Notes: generated by a model from the sequence alone, not told the origin. A DNA stretch of 64,000 nucleotides from Serilophus lunatus (GCA_013399895.1 VXBA01011249.1:1810007-1874006), one strand, 5' to 3'; shown: positions 1-11,700, numbered from the stretch's first letter. A program made the numbers and translations.

Positions 1-3000
1 GGGGGGGGTGTGTACATAATATATCTGAAAATCACATTTCAGTATTTAATCTATGCTTTGTATCATTTAGGGAAAAAAAAATCTTAATAGTATGGTTTCT
101 GGTTATGTAGCTTTATAATACTTGTCAAAATAATATAGTGTCCTATAGCAGTTACTAATGCAAACTGGGATATCTCATGTCTTGACTTTACCACAGATGA
201 ATACCAGACGCACAAACTGGTCATTAACTTGATATGATATGAGAAAGGTGTTGAAGTGAATAACGTACATTGTAGTAATAATGGTTCTGTCTAAGGACAT
301 TTTATCTTGCTCTTGAATGGTAAAAAAATACTTCAATATGCCTTGTCTCTGACCAGCTTTAGAGTGACCTAAAGACTTCTCTGTTTTAGAGTTCAAAATC
401 GACCCCTTCATTTATACTTGGCCAGAGCTCAGACCAAAGCTGCAATACATCACATTGTCTCACAGATAGAAGAGAGTGAAATTCTAGACAGGAACATCCT
501 GTAGCTCTATAAAAGTCAATGCTGTGTCCCAAAATAATGAAAATACCCCAACTCTGTTTCCAATTGCATAAATAGCTCAGATTTTCAGCTTTGTTGCCAC
601 AGCTTGGCTAACTCTTCAGTATGTTTGTCCAGTTTTACATCTACTGATAACTATTTTCTCATCTTCCATTTATTCAGAACACAAACTGAAGCTCAAAGGT
701 TATCAATTTCCAAAGCCTCTTATACATAGAAAAAAACCATAAGGTCCCTGTAAAGGAACAACAGCATATCATTCATTTTCATTATATTGGCACATAAATC
801 TTCTGAGTGACCAGAGAAACAGCAAGCTTCCTACCCTCATAACATTCCTTGCATGCCCACTGAAGATATTGTGTCTATACATTGCCCACAATTCCCAGAA
901 ACACAAAGTTAAGAATAATTCAAGAGACGTGAGAAGGAATAGGAAGGAAGGATAACTTGCATGTAAACTTTGCCAAGAAGTCCTCAAAACTAATTGCTTT
1001 AGGTGATTAGGACAATAAAGGAAAAAAAATCTGCGATGCTTATCGGTGTGACTTCTTAAAGGCTGACAACTGGCCTTACCATATTTTTGCATGTCATCCA
1101 AAAAAAAAAATTGTGATTACTAGTAGTGCTCATTAAAGATTCTGATGAAGGTAATGGAGGTAAATGGACAACAGTGTCATGTTTCTTGAGTTACCCTGCA
1201 CTGACCTCCTCCAACCATCCCCAGAAATGAGAGGTCAAGCAGACAACAAGCTGACATTCACGGAGCTACAAAGTCATCTGTGAGATAGAAAGGTTAATCA
1301 AGTGACCAGCCGCATGTCCAGGGTGTAAACATGGCATTTTGCAAAAACAGTACAGTCCAGCTCTGCCTGACATGTCTGTACAGGCATAGCCAATTCCTTT
1401 TGTACAAAGGAAGAGCTGTCATGTCATATGAAAAAGAAAAAACATCTATCTGGCCTCCAAACTCCTAGAATTATAAATAGTTTGAGTGACAAATACTTCT
1501 GTCACAGAGTTCAGGATACCTTCAAAAGATATCCCCAGCACTGTATATGATTAACCAAACTCTGTCAGAGTTCACCTTATAAATATATCCTGAGTAAGCT
1601 TGTTGGTTTGAATGAGAATTTATGTGTCTGTGTCTAAACGAAGAGAAAATCCAGGAAGGTTAGTCATGTCAGTCACTTGTACACTTTTCAAGCTGACTGG
1701 TAGAGTGTAATATCTGTGCTTTGACAGTAATGAGAGCATTGAATTCCTAAATGTTGTGTATTACATTGCTCAACAGGTTTTATCACAGAAAAACTGAGTA
1801 GTCTTGATGAATGAAGTTTCACATAGGATAATGTTGAAAAAAATTAGACAATATTTGCATAGGTTGCATTAAAGTGATTGTTTCCCACCCCTCCCAAGCA
1901 CCTTAGTACCTTAGAAATAAACTATAGTCAGATGGTTATTAAAATAAAATTTTTAAAAAACCAAACCTGAAGCAAATTTCAAACCACAAGACAAAGCAAA
2001 CAGTACTGTAGTCTATTTTCAGACCTCCTCAAAGTTATTCATATTCTAGTTGTCAAACAATATGCATCTCCCAGACATCTTCTGTATGTATACTCTTCTG
2101 TAAATGAAGTCATGCTGAGATTTTTAAAGTATCTAGGATCAGGAAAGCAGTAGTATTGGTAGCAATGTCATTGCCACAGAAGCTAGAAATACTTCTAACC
2201 CTTTTTTAAAATCCAGCCTTCCTGGGACAGTGTTTCAACCTGTACAAACCAGATTCTTCGCTAAATTTATAACTGTGTTGAGAAACACACCACTACATAG
2301 AAGCAAAAGGAAAGCTGTGAGAAACACTAAGGTTTAAATGCCCTTTCAAAAATATCTGTTGTCATTCTGACCCAACTGGAAAAGAAAGGAAGATGAAACA
2401 TTTGCAATAGTAGCTTGCTTCAGTTAGTAGAGCTTGAATATGGGATTTTGTCTGGTTTATTTTAAGTCTGAGCAGCTAGCAGCTGGAGTATGTCCCACAT
2501 GCTAACACTTGGAATTCCCCAGGGAGAAGGTTTGTTTCAAATGTAACACCGGCCCTCCAAAGCTAGGCATCTTTGTGCTTTATTAACTTTATGTTCGTTG
2601 CCTCAAGTCTCAATGATAATGCACCTATTCTGAGCAACTGAACCTCCTTGCCAGCTATATATGAACTGTTTTTGATTTAAATGCAATCTATTAACAACAT
2701 CTATTTGCACACACATACACACTCCAGGCAGATACTGAACAGACACAGCCTTACAGACTTACACAGCAGCTGTGACAACAACTGATGTCACCTCCTTTGC
2801 AGAAATTTCCACAAGCGTCTTCCAAAGGCCAAGTTAAATGAGATAGAGCTTATCGGTTTCTTTAAAGTGCTCTGTATGAGACCAGTCCATGTGACCCCTT
2901 TCCCGGCCACAGGGGTGTGGTATGTCACAGCTCCCCTATCAGCTGGCACATGGCAGTGGGAGATATGAGACAGCAGAAAAGTAGTAGTAACAACATCACC

Positions 3001-3014
3001 CACACTGCTGAAGA
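1..3014. other. non-coding, no gene recognised
   Basis: The stretch opens with eight G and then turns AT-rich. It holds short A runs near 70, 1022 and 1100 and a short CA-rich patch near 2707. The largest frame is 110 codons (769-1101, minus) and resembles no protein I know. I see no retroposon tail, RNA gene or splice-flanked exon. Confidence 0.6.
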
Positions 3015-3051
3015 CGAAACGAATACGCTGAGTAACTTCAGTGCGCGCTCG
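3015..3051. promoter_or_regulatory. CpG cluster, possible regulatory element
   Basis: Six CpG dinucleotides (3015, 3020, 3026, 3044, 3046, 3050) fall within 36 bp, whereas the surroundings mostly show one CpG per hundred bases or less. The cluster lies inside a minus-strand open frame at 2788-3117 of about 109 codons, whose first ATG is internal. On the minus strand a donor-like AAA|GTAAGC lies beside it. CpGs that survive in a methylated vertebrate genome can mark germline-unmethylated or conserved DNA. A regulatory role is inferred only; chance is a fair alternative. Confidence 0.2.
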
Positions 3052-3239
3052 CTTACTTTCTGAAAACAGGTGGAGGGTTTTCAGCTCTGACTTCAGCTTC
3101 CACATCCCACTCAGCACAGATGGGTGGTAATGTAGCCAGCTATGAGTTGGAAAGGCTATGGTTCGTTAGCATCGTATTAACACCTCTAAGCAGTGAGTTG
3201 CAATTCTTTTTTTCTTCACAAACTTCTCCCTTCTTTTAG

Positions 3240-3384
3240 GCATTCTGTGGATAAAAAGGAAGTTACTAGCAAGGATGTTTTTCCAAAAGCAATTGCTTAT
3301 GATAAATTCCTTGCTTCTCTTCTTGCATCAGAAATATTGGAGAATTTCAGAAGATACCCTCCTCAGTTTTACTGCTGCAACTAA
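3240..3384 (+). other. weak candidate terminal exon, product unknown
   Basis: A pyrimidine-rich run ending in TTTTAG (3222-3239) looks like a splice acceptor, and branch-point-like sequence lies about 55 bases upstream. From 3241 an open frame runs 47 codons to TAA at 3382. It begins HSVDKKEVTSKDVF and ends RRYPPQFYCCN, with a mix of charged and hydrophobic residues unlike translated poly-pyrimidine. A variant polyadenylation signal ATTAAA sits at 3422-3427, 38 bases past the stop. I do not recognise the peptide and see no partner exon in the window. Short frames behind an AG are common by chance, so this is only a lead. Confidence 0.13.
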
Positions 3385-6150
3385 TGAATGTTCCAGGTTT
3401 CCTTCACTGCCTTTAACTTTTATTAAATGATCAGTTTCAAAGAGTTCATTTTTAAAGCTTTTGCAAATATTAACTTTATTCAAAATACTAACTAACCAAT
3501 AGTCTATTAACACAAGCATATATCTAATATTTGCAAAACATCTCATTTAATACTTCATACTTACTGGGACAAAAAGACTCTCTACCTGAAGTAATTTAAA
3601 AACATAGACATAATATCGAACATTGTATTCAAACAGCTTGCAATTTTCACCCCATGACTCTCCTAGTTTCTCCATATGGGCCTGTTAGCAAAAAGGACAG
3701 TCTTAAGCTAGTTATGGTATTTTGGTTAACAAATGTTAACAAGTGTTGATAATGCAAGTTTTTTTTTGTGAATGTGCCTATTCAATTTCTGAATTCAAAT
3801 TCTTCCATCAGCATAGTTATAGTCACTCTAGATCACTTGGGCATGTCCCACATAAATTGCGTCATTGGTGCAAGACTAACAGTTTCTGTCATACAGCAGC
3901 ACAACATAAAAGTTTTAGGTCTAGCACAACAGTGAATTATAGATATATAGTATATATAAAAGTACACAAGAATTTGTGGCAATGGCAGCAAGAGAAGTTG
4001 AAATTCGGTCTCATGCTCCTTTCCTGAGGTCCTTCTCTTAGCCCTGCTACCAAGTGTGGATTGGCAAAAGCTTAGGGAGTTAAATCAGATTTTTTGCAGT
4101 TCTGCCAGTCTGCTCCAATTTTACTGCAATCTCACACCAGTTAAGAATCAACCTGATCCATCTAGCCAGCTCACATTGGAAGAAACAACCTAGCTTGCCA
4201 TTACCCATTTCCTCTTTCAAAGTGTTTGCAGATAGGAAAATAAGCTTTCTAGGGCATGGACAGCCACTCCTATTTCAACTGTAGTGTGCCCAGCTCAAAA
4301 TTGTGGCTGGAACCAAGACATTAATGCCACCTAAAATAATATTTTTTCAGGTGCTAGCTAGAGTTTTAAGATGTAGTTCCAGCAATGAGCATAGACATAG
4401 CTGCTCAAAACAGCAACATGCAGTGGCTTTATATGCAAGGAAAAAAGACCTTCAAGGAAGCTGTTGAGGACAGCTGCAGATCAGTCCTCCTCAGGGTTCA
4501 TTACCTTTTTTTCATCTCCTGTAAGCCAACCCTGGGCAGGACTTTAGAAGACCATTAAACCAAAGATTTGTGTGTCATTACAGTCTCTCCAACTCCAGCT
4601 GCAACATTTTATCCATGAAAGCCCCAGGATTCAAGATCCAGGATAGAAGCCTTCCTGTCTCTATAATTTCCTTGACATGCTGGCTACAATCACTGCTCCC
4701 ACCATCACTCGTGTCTAAACAGTCTTTTGTTAAAGATGCAAAGATTTTGGTTAATCCTTGCTGGAACTGTGCAAACAGATACATGGATTGCCAGCCACCT
4801 AAAATCACAGGTGAATCCTTGATTATGGCAGATAAAAGGCCTTTCAGTATTCTCCCCAGCAAGTCTTTCACAAAGGTATAATGAATTTTGTGGCCAAGCT
4901 CACTTCACCTTTATGTTGTAGGGATGCTCTAAATAGTTCTGTTATGTATAAGACAAATACATATTTATATCCTGACCATCTGTATGGTGAGATGCCAGCT
5001 AGGAATCCACAGAATTTATAAAGTTCTGCCAAAAGTACTCATAACTGTGAGTTGCACACATGGGTGCTTTAAGTGCTGAAAAAGGCCCTACTCTCTTCAC
5101 ACCTGAAATATAGGCCCACAGCCTCTACACTTGCAGCATTCACAGGCCAGTGCATGATAGCCCTTGCAATGTGATTTTAAATTTTCCATGCAGACACATG
5201 ACCTCACATTCCACTCATAAAGGGCTATCTGTATTGCAAAGTTTGAGACTTACAAGTGCAAACATAGCAGAGGCACTAAGGGCTTATGTGAAAAAATAAT
5301 TATTCCGTGTAGAAAGGAAGTTGGCTTGCTTTGAGTAGAGGTGTTAATAGACTAACCTTTTTCCTCAACACCAGCCTGCTTACCTGAAAATATGAAAACA
5401 TTTACCGATGCAGTGTTGTATTTATTTGTGGTGACTATCAAATCCCACTCATCTTAAATGTCTTGCCACATTTCAGACTGAGATAGTCATTAATGGGAAT
5501 ACCAGTTATAACAGTCAGTTACTGAAAAGTAAGCCCTAGACAACTGTGCTGCAATTTTAGTCATTTGGGGACAGAAGCATGCAGATCATAGTATAAAAAT
5601 ATTGCAAAATTTAAAAGAGTAGCTTCAGAATAGACACCTTCCCCCCTTCCACTGAGTTCAAGATATTTAATAAGCACTGGATCCTGAATGACAGTACCAA
5701 AACAGGAACTTGGCAAAGAGAACGCTTGTTACAGCTGAGAGATCCACCAGAGATATAGATAAACCATCAGCAACTGGAGCAGGGAAAAAGGTGGGAAGAT
5801 TACAAAGATCTATGGTGGGAAAAGTATTTAGGTCTCTCTTGAAGGCAGCATAAATCTGTTTTCTAAACAAAGTTTGTTCTCCTCCCTCTCTCCCATATAT
5901 TTCAGTTGCAATCAATGGTAATTCCACAGCAGTGGCAAAAGTGGCAATACTTGGGTAGACATAGCATTAGCAAACTAAGCACGAGGCTATCAGTTGCTCT
6001 GGCTGTGTCTGACTAATGTCCCTCAAGCCTCTCTTCTCCTTCCATTAGCAGAAAACTAGTTTCCACTGCCAGCATAATCATGCATATAAGTAGGTTCTTA
6101 ACCCTATCAAAACAAGTCAGGCCTGAAAATAGGGAAACCTATAACCCAAC
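3385..6150. other. non-coding, no gene recognised
   Basis: Mostly AT-rich unique sequence. At 4570-4881 both strands stay open for about 100 codons, discussed as a finding; neither product is recognised. Frames elsewhere are below 95 codons. I see no clear repeat, though 4200-4250 faintly recalls the shared MIR/L2 tail and is too weak to call. Confidence 0.55.
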
Positions 6151-6159
6151 AGCAACCAA

Positions 6160-6645
6160 ACATCTAAACTATAACACTAAGTGCCTCATCCAGTCTTCTC
6201 TTAAATACCTCCAGGGATGGTGACTCCACCACCTCCCCAGGCATCCCATTCCAGTGGCGAATCATCCTTTCAATGAAAAATCTTTTCCTTATATCAAGCC
6301 TAAACCTCCCCTGATGGAGCTTGAGACTGTGTCCTCTTGTTCTGTTGCCAGCTGCCTGAGAGAAGAGACCAATCCCCACCTGACTACAATCTCCTTTCAG
6401 GGAGTTGCAGAGAGAGCGATAAGGCCTCCCCTGAGCCTCTTCTTCTCCAGGCTGAACAACCCCAGCTCCCTCAGCCACTCCCCATAACGCTGGTGTTCCA
6501 GCCCCTTCACCATCTTTGCTGCCCTTCTCTGGACACATTCGAGCATCTCAACATCTTTCTTAAACTGAGGGGCCCAGAAATGGACACAATATTCAAGGTG
6601 CAGCCTCACCAGTGCTGAGTACAGGGGAACAATCACTTCCCTGGT
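6160..6645 (-). mobile_element. CR1 LINE 3' fragment, copy 1 (degraded)
   Basis: A 5'-truncated avian CR1 retroposon on the minus strand. It keeps only the C-terminal part of the ORF2 reading frame, beginning at the segment TREVIVPLYSALVR and ending at the usual ORF end near 6164. Its 5' boundary is exactly the octamer tail of copy 2 at 6646, so the two copies lie head to tail. Past the stop, towards 6100, I see neither a CR1 3' UTR nor an octamer tail, so the 3' end is lost or diverged. A frame break and many substitutions relative to copy 2 suggest the older or faster-decayed copy. Confidence 0.93.
6164..6645 (-). pseudogene. CR1 ORF2 C-terminal fragment, frameshifted
   Basis: This is the remnant of the CR1 reverse-transcriptase/endonuclease protein, C-terminal to the RT catalytic core. 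Two frames cover it. The first, from the 5' junction to about 6420, holds LVRLHLEYCVHFWAPQF and FSLEKKRLRGGLIAL. The second, from about 6420 to the stop at 6164, holds RTRGHSLKLHQGRFRLDIRK and PGEVVESPSLEVFKRRLDEA. The break lies in an AG run near 6410-6420 (+ strand cagagagagcgat). Copy 2 has two bases fewer there, so a 2-bp AG expansion explains the shift. The usual RT active-site block lies further 5' and is absent, so the fragment cannot move itself. Confidence 0.9.
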
Positions 6646-7310
6646 CACAGAATCGCAGAATCACTAGGTTGGAAGAGACCTCCAAGATCATCGAGTCCAA
6701 CCCTTGCCCTAAAACCTCGACTAGACTAGACCATGTCACCAAGTGCCACGTCCAGCCTTTTTTTAAACACATCCAGGGATGGCGACTCCACCACCTCCCC
6801 GGGCAGACTATTCCAATACTTTATTACTCTTTCTGTAAAAAACTTCTTCCTAATATCTAACCTATACCTCCCTTGGCGCAGCTTGAGACTGTGTCCTCTC
6901 GTTCTGTCAGTTGCTGCCCGGTGGAAGAGACCAACCCCCGCCTGACTACAGCCTCCTTTCAGGAAGTTGTAGAGAGCGATAAGGTCACCTCTGAGTCTCC
7001 TTTTCTCCAGGCTAAACAACTCTAACTCTCTCAATCGTTCCTCACAGGGCTTGTGCTCCAAGCCCCCCACCAGTGTTGTTGCTCTCCTCTGGACACGCTC
7101 AATCATCTCCACGTCCTTCCTAAACTGAGGGGCCCAGAACTGGACACAGTACTCCAGGTGCGGTCTCACCAGTGCCGAGTACAGAGGCAGAATAACCTCC
7201 CTGCTCCTGCTGGCCACACCGTTCCTAATGCAGGCCAGGATGCCATTGGCTTCCTTGACCACCTGGGCACACTGCTGACTCATGCTGAGTTTCCTATCTA
7301 CCAGTACCAG
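6646..7310 (-). mobile_element. CR1 LINE 3' fragment, copy 2, with tail
   Basis: A 5'-truncated CR1 on the minus strand with an intact 3' end. Read on the minus strand, the ORF2 C-terminus is followed by a short 3' UTR with the CR1 hallmark GTTGGACTCGATGATCTTGG, then CTTCCAACC, and two terminal octamers ATTCTGCG and ATTCTGTG (6646-6664 on +). There is no poly(A), as expected for CR1, which primes from its octamer repeats. Homology at the 5' side extends past the ATG at 7283 to the codons for LVDRKLS and fades near 7308. The intact frame suggests a younger insertion than copy 1. Confidence 0.96.
6726..7283 (-). pseudogene. CR1 ORF2 C-terminal fragment (uninterrupted)
   Basis: 185 codons of CR1 ORF2 with no stop or frameshift, ending at the natural terminus LDVALGDMV. 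Visible blocks are MSQQCAQVVKEANGILACIR (1-20), LYSALVRPHLEYCVQFWAPQ (34-53), ERLRELELFSLEKRRLRGD (82-100), DRTRGHSLKLRQGRYRLDIR (126-145) and PGEVVESPSLDVFKKRLD (161-178). This is the region after the polymerase catalytic motif; the YxDD box and the endonuclease domain are missing through 5' truncation. Full CR1 ORF2 is several times longer. The frame continues 5' of the ATG, which is therefore an internal methionine rather than a start. It is a dead retroposon fragment, not a host gene. Confidence 0.95.
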
Positions 7311-7998
7311 CTATGGAGCTATACCTGTAGGCTGGGTGTGATCTATGATGTCGAGTGTGTGAGGCAACCTCCACATTTGCTTTCCTTTAAGCTGGAACTC
7401 AAAAAAGCATGAGCCAGAAAGCACCTCACCAACAGCAATACAAATGCTTCTAGGAAAGAAGCACTGTTCATGCAAAGTAGGAAGCAGTGACCAAGGGCAG
7501 TTGTTCTCTCAGTCAATCCCTCATACCTGAGGGGGATGCACGACTAGAATGGACTGGGCAAGACCTATAATTCTGCATTTCCTTTCTTGCAGTCTATGTA
7601 GCTACTCCTCCTTGGTTCCGCAGTTCTTTTGGATTACTTTGAGTAAGTATAGGAAAGGATAAACTTTGTTCTCTCAAGCTGGATACATCCCCCCCTTACC
7701 TCTTTATTTTTCAGCCTGAAGGGGTTTACAAGAGGAGTATTGTCTAAGGTCATTAGAAACTAGGCATAAAGCTGCTAGGGTGCTCAGTGGAAGACGCGGT
7801 CTGTCAGCTGCTACTGTGTGAGGCAGGACTGTATTATCCCTACTGTCAGCATCTCTGCAATAACCTGGTGGTATAAAATCTAAAATACAAAAGGAAAAAA
7901 TTAAGGCTTACAGCATTTTCCCCTATCTCTGCAACTTTTACCTCTGCTTCTATTAATTGATCCATCTGCTTCCCAAAACTGAAACTGTCTGCACTTGA
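7311..7998. other. non-coding, no gene recognised
   Basis: Unique sequence upstream (in element terms) of CR1 copy 2. I searched it for the missing 5' part of copy 1 that a nested insertion would leave here and did not recognise any. A C7 run lies near 7689. Confidence 0.55.
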
Positions 7999-8589
7999 GG
8001 GAGGACTTTGATTTTGCTGTTTGTGGAAACAGGTTTGCACATTTGGTTGTGTTTGGGCTCAGAGTTGGGTTTACATCCTCTAAACAAGCAAGTTGCAAGG
8101 CTGCTTGTTTTATGGAGGTACAAAATGCAATATTTTCTCATTAAGAGCCCAAGGCAGATCATGCAAGGCCATTTGATAAGATGTTGGAGAGCTAACACAT
8201 GGTATGTATGGGAACCTTTTATATGTATCACATACACCTACTTGCCTGGAAGAAAATCAATAACCCTCTACACCAAAGGCTTACATTTGTCTGCTCTTAT
8301 TAGAGGTGGAATGGTGCCCAAGGGAGGGCCACAGGCATTCCATTACTTAGGATCAGTGCCTGAGCAAAATGGAAAGGCTGCTAAAAATAAGCAACATTTG
8401 CTCATTGGTATAAATAACAAAAGCGAGAGAGAAAGAAAAACAGAAAGAGAACAAGGCGAAAATGAAAACTGGCCCCAGACCAGGCCTTGCAGAATGACTA
8501 GTCACCTCCTCGTTGCCAATTCTCTCACCATCTCTCACCATCTCCAGTATGGAGGTACTTTCCGCTGCCAAGTGCCCTCAGCTTCTTGA
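7999..8589 (+). other. longest non-CR1 open frame, product unknown
   Basis: The frame is free of stops from just after a TGA at 7996 to the stop at 8587. Its first ATG is at 8125, giving 154 codons, in a middling start context (A at -3, C at +4). The predicted peptide has a charged stretch ERERKTEREQGENEN, encoded by purine-rich DNA (8423-8456), and no domain, signal peptide or membrane segment that I recognise. A 10-bp duplication (8521-8544) lies in its last part. The composition does not look like a conserved protein. A chance frame or a lineage-specific transcript are the likely choices. Confidence 0.12.
8521..8544. repeat. short 10-bp tandem repeat
   Basis: The unit tctctcacca occurs twice in direct succession, followed by tctc. 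Minor slippage repeat. Confidence 0.8.
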
Positions 8590-8670
8590 CCATCACTCAC
8601 AGGTTCACAGTGGGCCTCAGAACAGGAGGTAGTTCAAACAGCAATTCACAAGCCAAAGCAAAATACCACT

Positions 8671-8745
8671 GTGATCCCTGCAGTAGCTTGTGAAGTAAGT
8701 ATTTGCTTTATCTCTGTTTTGTGTATGAAGAGTATTATGGAAAGG
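8671..8745 (-). repeat. possible MIR/L2-like SINE tail relic
   Basis: The order of words here (tgatccctgcagtagc, then tgaagtaagtattt, then tatctctgttttgtg, then atgaagag) follows the reverse complement of the tail shared by MIR SINEs and L2-type LINEs: a run of Hispanic-free plain motif equivalents of aatcctcacaac, gaggtaggtatt, tatccccattttac and agatgagg. Agreement is only moderate, so this is a resemblance judged by eye from memory of the consensus. Confidence 0.3.
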
Positions 8746-11700
8746 GATGGGGAAGAGAAAAGTTTGCACTTCCATAAGGCTATCATCATTAAAACCTTCA
8801 TCCTCTCTTTATTAAAATAGAAATAACTTTTGGATTCCCATTTTCCTAACAGACCCCCCTAGCAAATAGTTCCCAGAGCATGCTTGACTGCCTATTTTCA
8901 AATACTCAAGTTAAGAAAGCTGCATCTATCTATATTCAGAGGGAAATAAGAAGACTAGATTAATTAAAAATTCACCATTGCCCTGTATTCCTAGAAGCAC
9001 TGCACCCTTCCCAGCACCAGACATTTCAGGGTGAGCTACCTTTTTACTGAAAAGTTTAAAGCGGAGTACGCTTCTGGTTACTTTTCATTTAAGTCTCTCA
9101 TTAATAAAAGGAATAATAATTGGGACCCAGCTCCCAAGTAGCACATTCAGTTTTTCCTCTGCTTCTATTTAATGTATTGTATTGTAATAAAGCAAACACA
9201 CACACACAAATCTATTAGCCCTACAATTAAACAAATAATGGTATTAACAACTCCCACCCACTGCCTTAAGCAGGTTTAGCTGGGAGAGCTGAAGCAGCTG
9301 TTTCTGTCCTGTGTCTCTGCCAGAGGTCACCATCCTGCAGCAGGATCAGCTGATCCTCCTGGATAAACTCCTGAGCAAGTGCAGTGTACAGGCTGCAGCA
9401 TGAACATAAACCACCTCCAATTTCAGTTTACTCTGGCAGTAACCTCCTAGAAAAATAAAAGGGAGGAAACCGAAGGCTGGTAACTGTTTTATCTCTCTGA
9501 ATCAGATAAATCCACCTTTGATTACATTTCAAAGCCCTCAAAAAACGGAACAGTCAAGAAGTTTATAATAATGCTCTGGCTTGTCATGAATTAACATGAA
9601 TTCTCATACTGAAAAAGGTCACCAGCATAACCATTGAAATATATTCCTAAAATAAGAGCTAAGAGAAATCCTCCAAAGTTTATCCAGGTATGCACAGACT
9701 GGCCAATGCCATGACATTTTCAAACTTAGAACCAGGACAAATTTGGGTATCTCCATATGGTCCCAACAATCTTGCAATATCCAAGCTATTGTAGCTACTG
9801 CATGAAATCTCAAACAGAATAGAGATAAGAGAAGGACAAGGTTCCTACTTAAGTGAAGTTTTTTGGTTCTTTTCACCTCAGACCAACAGATGATTGACTT
9901 AGAAGCTATGAATGTCTTTTTGGCATCTGAAGTGGAGACACACATACTTGTAGTGGACTTTCTTACTGGAAACCATAAAGAAAATAGCAGGCTATTACAG
10001 TTAAGTTTCTGGTGCAGATTTCACGTCATCAAATACACATAAAATAGAGAAAGATGTTAAGTTTTGAGTAACGGTGTAAATGAGGACAGCGCAAAACAGT
10101 AGGTATATCTTGAAAGCAAGAAAACAATACAAAAGGAATGCTATGGTCGCCATAGTGCAGATGCTGAGTGCAACAAAAGATTTTAAAAATGAGGGCACAA
10201 AATTTATTATGCTTAGACTAGAGCATGAGGCAAAGCATTTGAGGCTGGGAGGTGTGGGAAGACTGAAACAGTGAAGAACTTTCAAAAGGAGAATGATTTG
10301 TGATATCTGGAAGGGGTTTGTTTTACAATGCTTGAACCACACTTAGGTAGCTGCAATACCACAAAGTCCTGGTATAGGTGCATTGTGCTGAGATGAGAGC
10401 ATTTTCTGTTGTGGCTTTCACCACACTTGCCCTAACTTCCTACATATGGTTTGCACTGACATGGCTCCAGCTAGCCCAAAGACATCAAACCTTGACACAA
10501 CCATCCTGTGCACCCTTCTCATGCCACCCTTCCAAACAACAGAAGAAAGCCCTGCTCCTCTTGGTCACATTCATCATTATAGACACTTCCCTGAAGCTAA
10601 GGTAAATTCAGAGCAGGTATGTCTGAACAGAGGCAACCAGGATCTGATGCCTAACATGTAAACCCTGCCCAAAGTCATTCTCTAAAACTTCCATATTACA
10701 TTTTCAAGGCTACCTTACTTAAATGATTCAGGAGCACTACAAGTACCAGAAAAGAGGAGAGGGCTTGGGCACACGTGGCAAGGGCAGGCGTGGGGCCAGA
10801 CAGCTCCTAAGGGCAGAGGAGGCAGCTCTGCTCATACCCCAAGCAACTCTGCAGGCTATTCCTGTCACAGGCCACTCTGCAGAGCCCCTGCCAGGCACTG
10901 GAGGAGAGCACAGACACATGATAAGGATAAGCAGGAGCTGAAATGAGATGGCAACAAATTAATTTCCCTCTGCATGACCTATGCACTAAATTTTGTGGCA
11001 TCTCAAAAGGTGCAAACAGAAACCCACTGGAGTAAGCAGGTCCCTGCATCAGCAAAACACCATTTCTCTCATGAAACACTCTGGCTGGCAGAGTTGCGAA
11101 GGTGAGGATTACTCACTGTTTCCAACACTGTACCACATGTTTAAGAGATGACTGTGGAGGGATAGGGAAAGTATTCATCTCTTTTTCCTTTCTTCTTTGT
11201 TTAAACTAACTTAAGAGTACACTATGAAGATGTCAAAGATGCCATTTCTGCTCTCAAAAAAATCAATACAGAGAGGGGGAGTCCACTAGTTTACTACCAG
11301 ACAACACTTCTATTATGGAACAGTCTGTAAATTACTAAAAAGGAAATATGATGACATCACGAGCATCAAGAAAATAAAAACTGAATAGGAAACAGTTCTA
11401 TCTTCAGCTAGCCTAAAATAAATAGTGCAATTAAGCAAACAAAATATCTTGACAAGTGCATCCATTTAAGAATTAAAGAAAATACACCTAAATGCAAAAC
11501 ACCAAATCTGACCTTCTATATTGTTCAGCCAATGAAATTTCCTCCGCTAACACTTCAGTCCATGGACTTTACTTGCTGCAACTTTTTATTAAATATTTCA
11601 GCAAACAAAAGGAAATAACAAAACCAGAAAGGAGGCAATACAGTCTTTTTCAGGGGAACTGGAAACTAATTCAGCAAAGTGGGTCAAACAACATGCTGAA

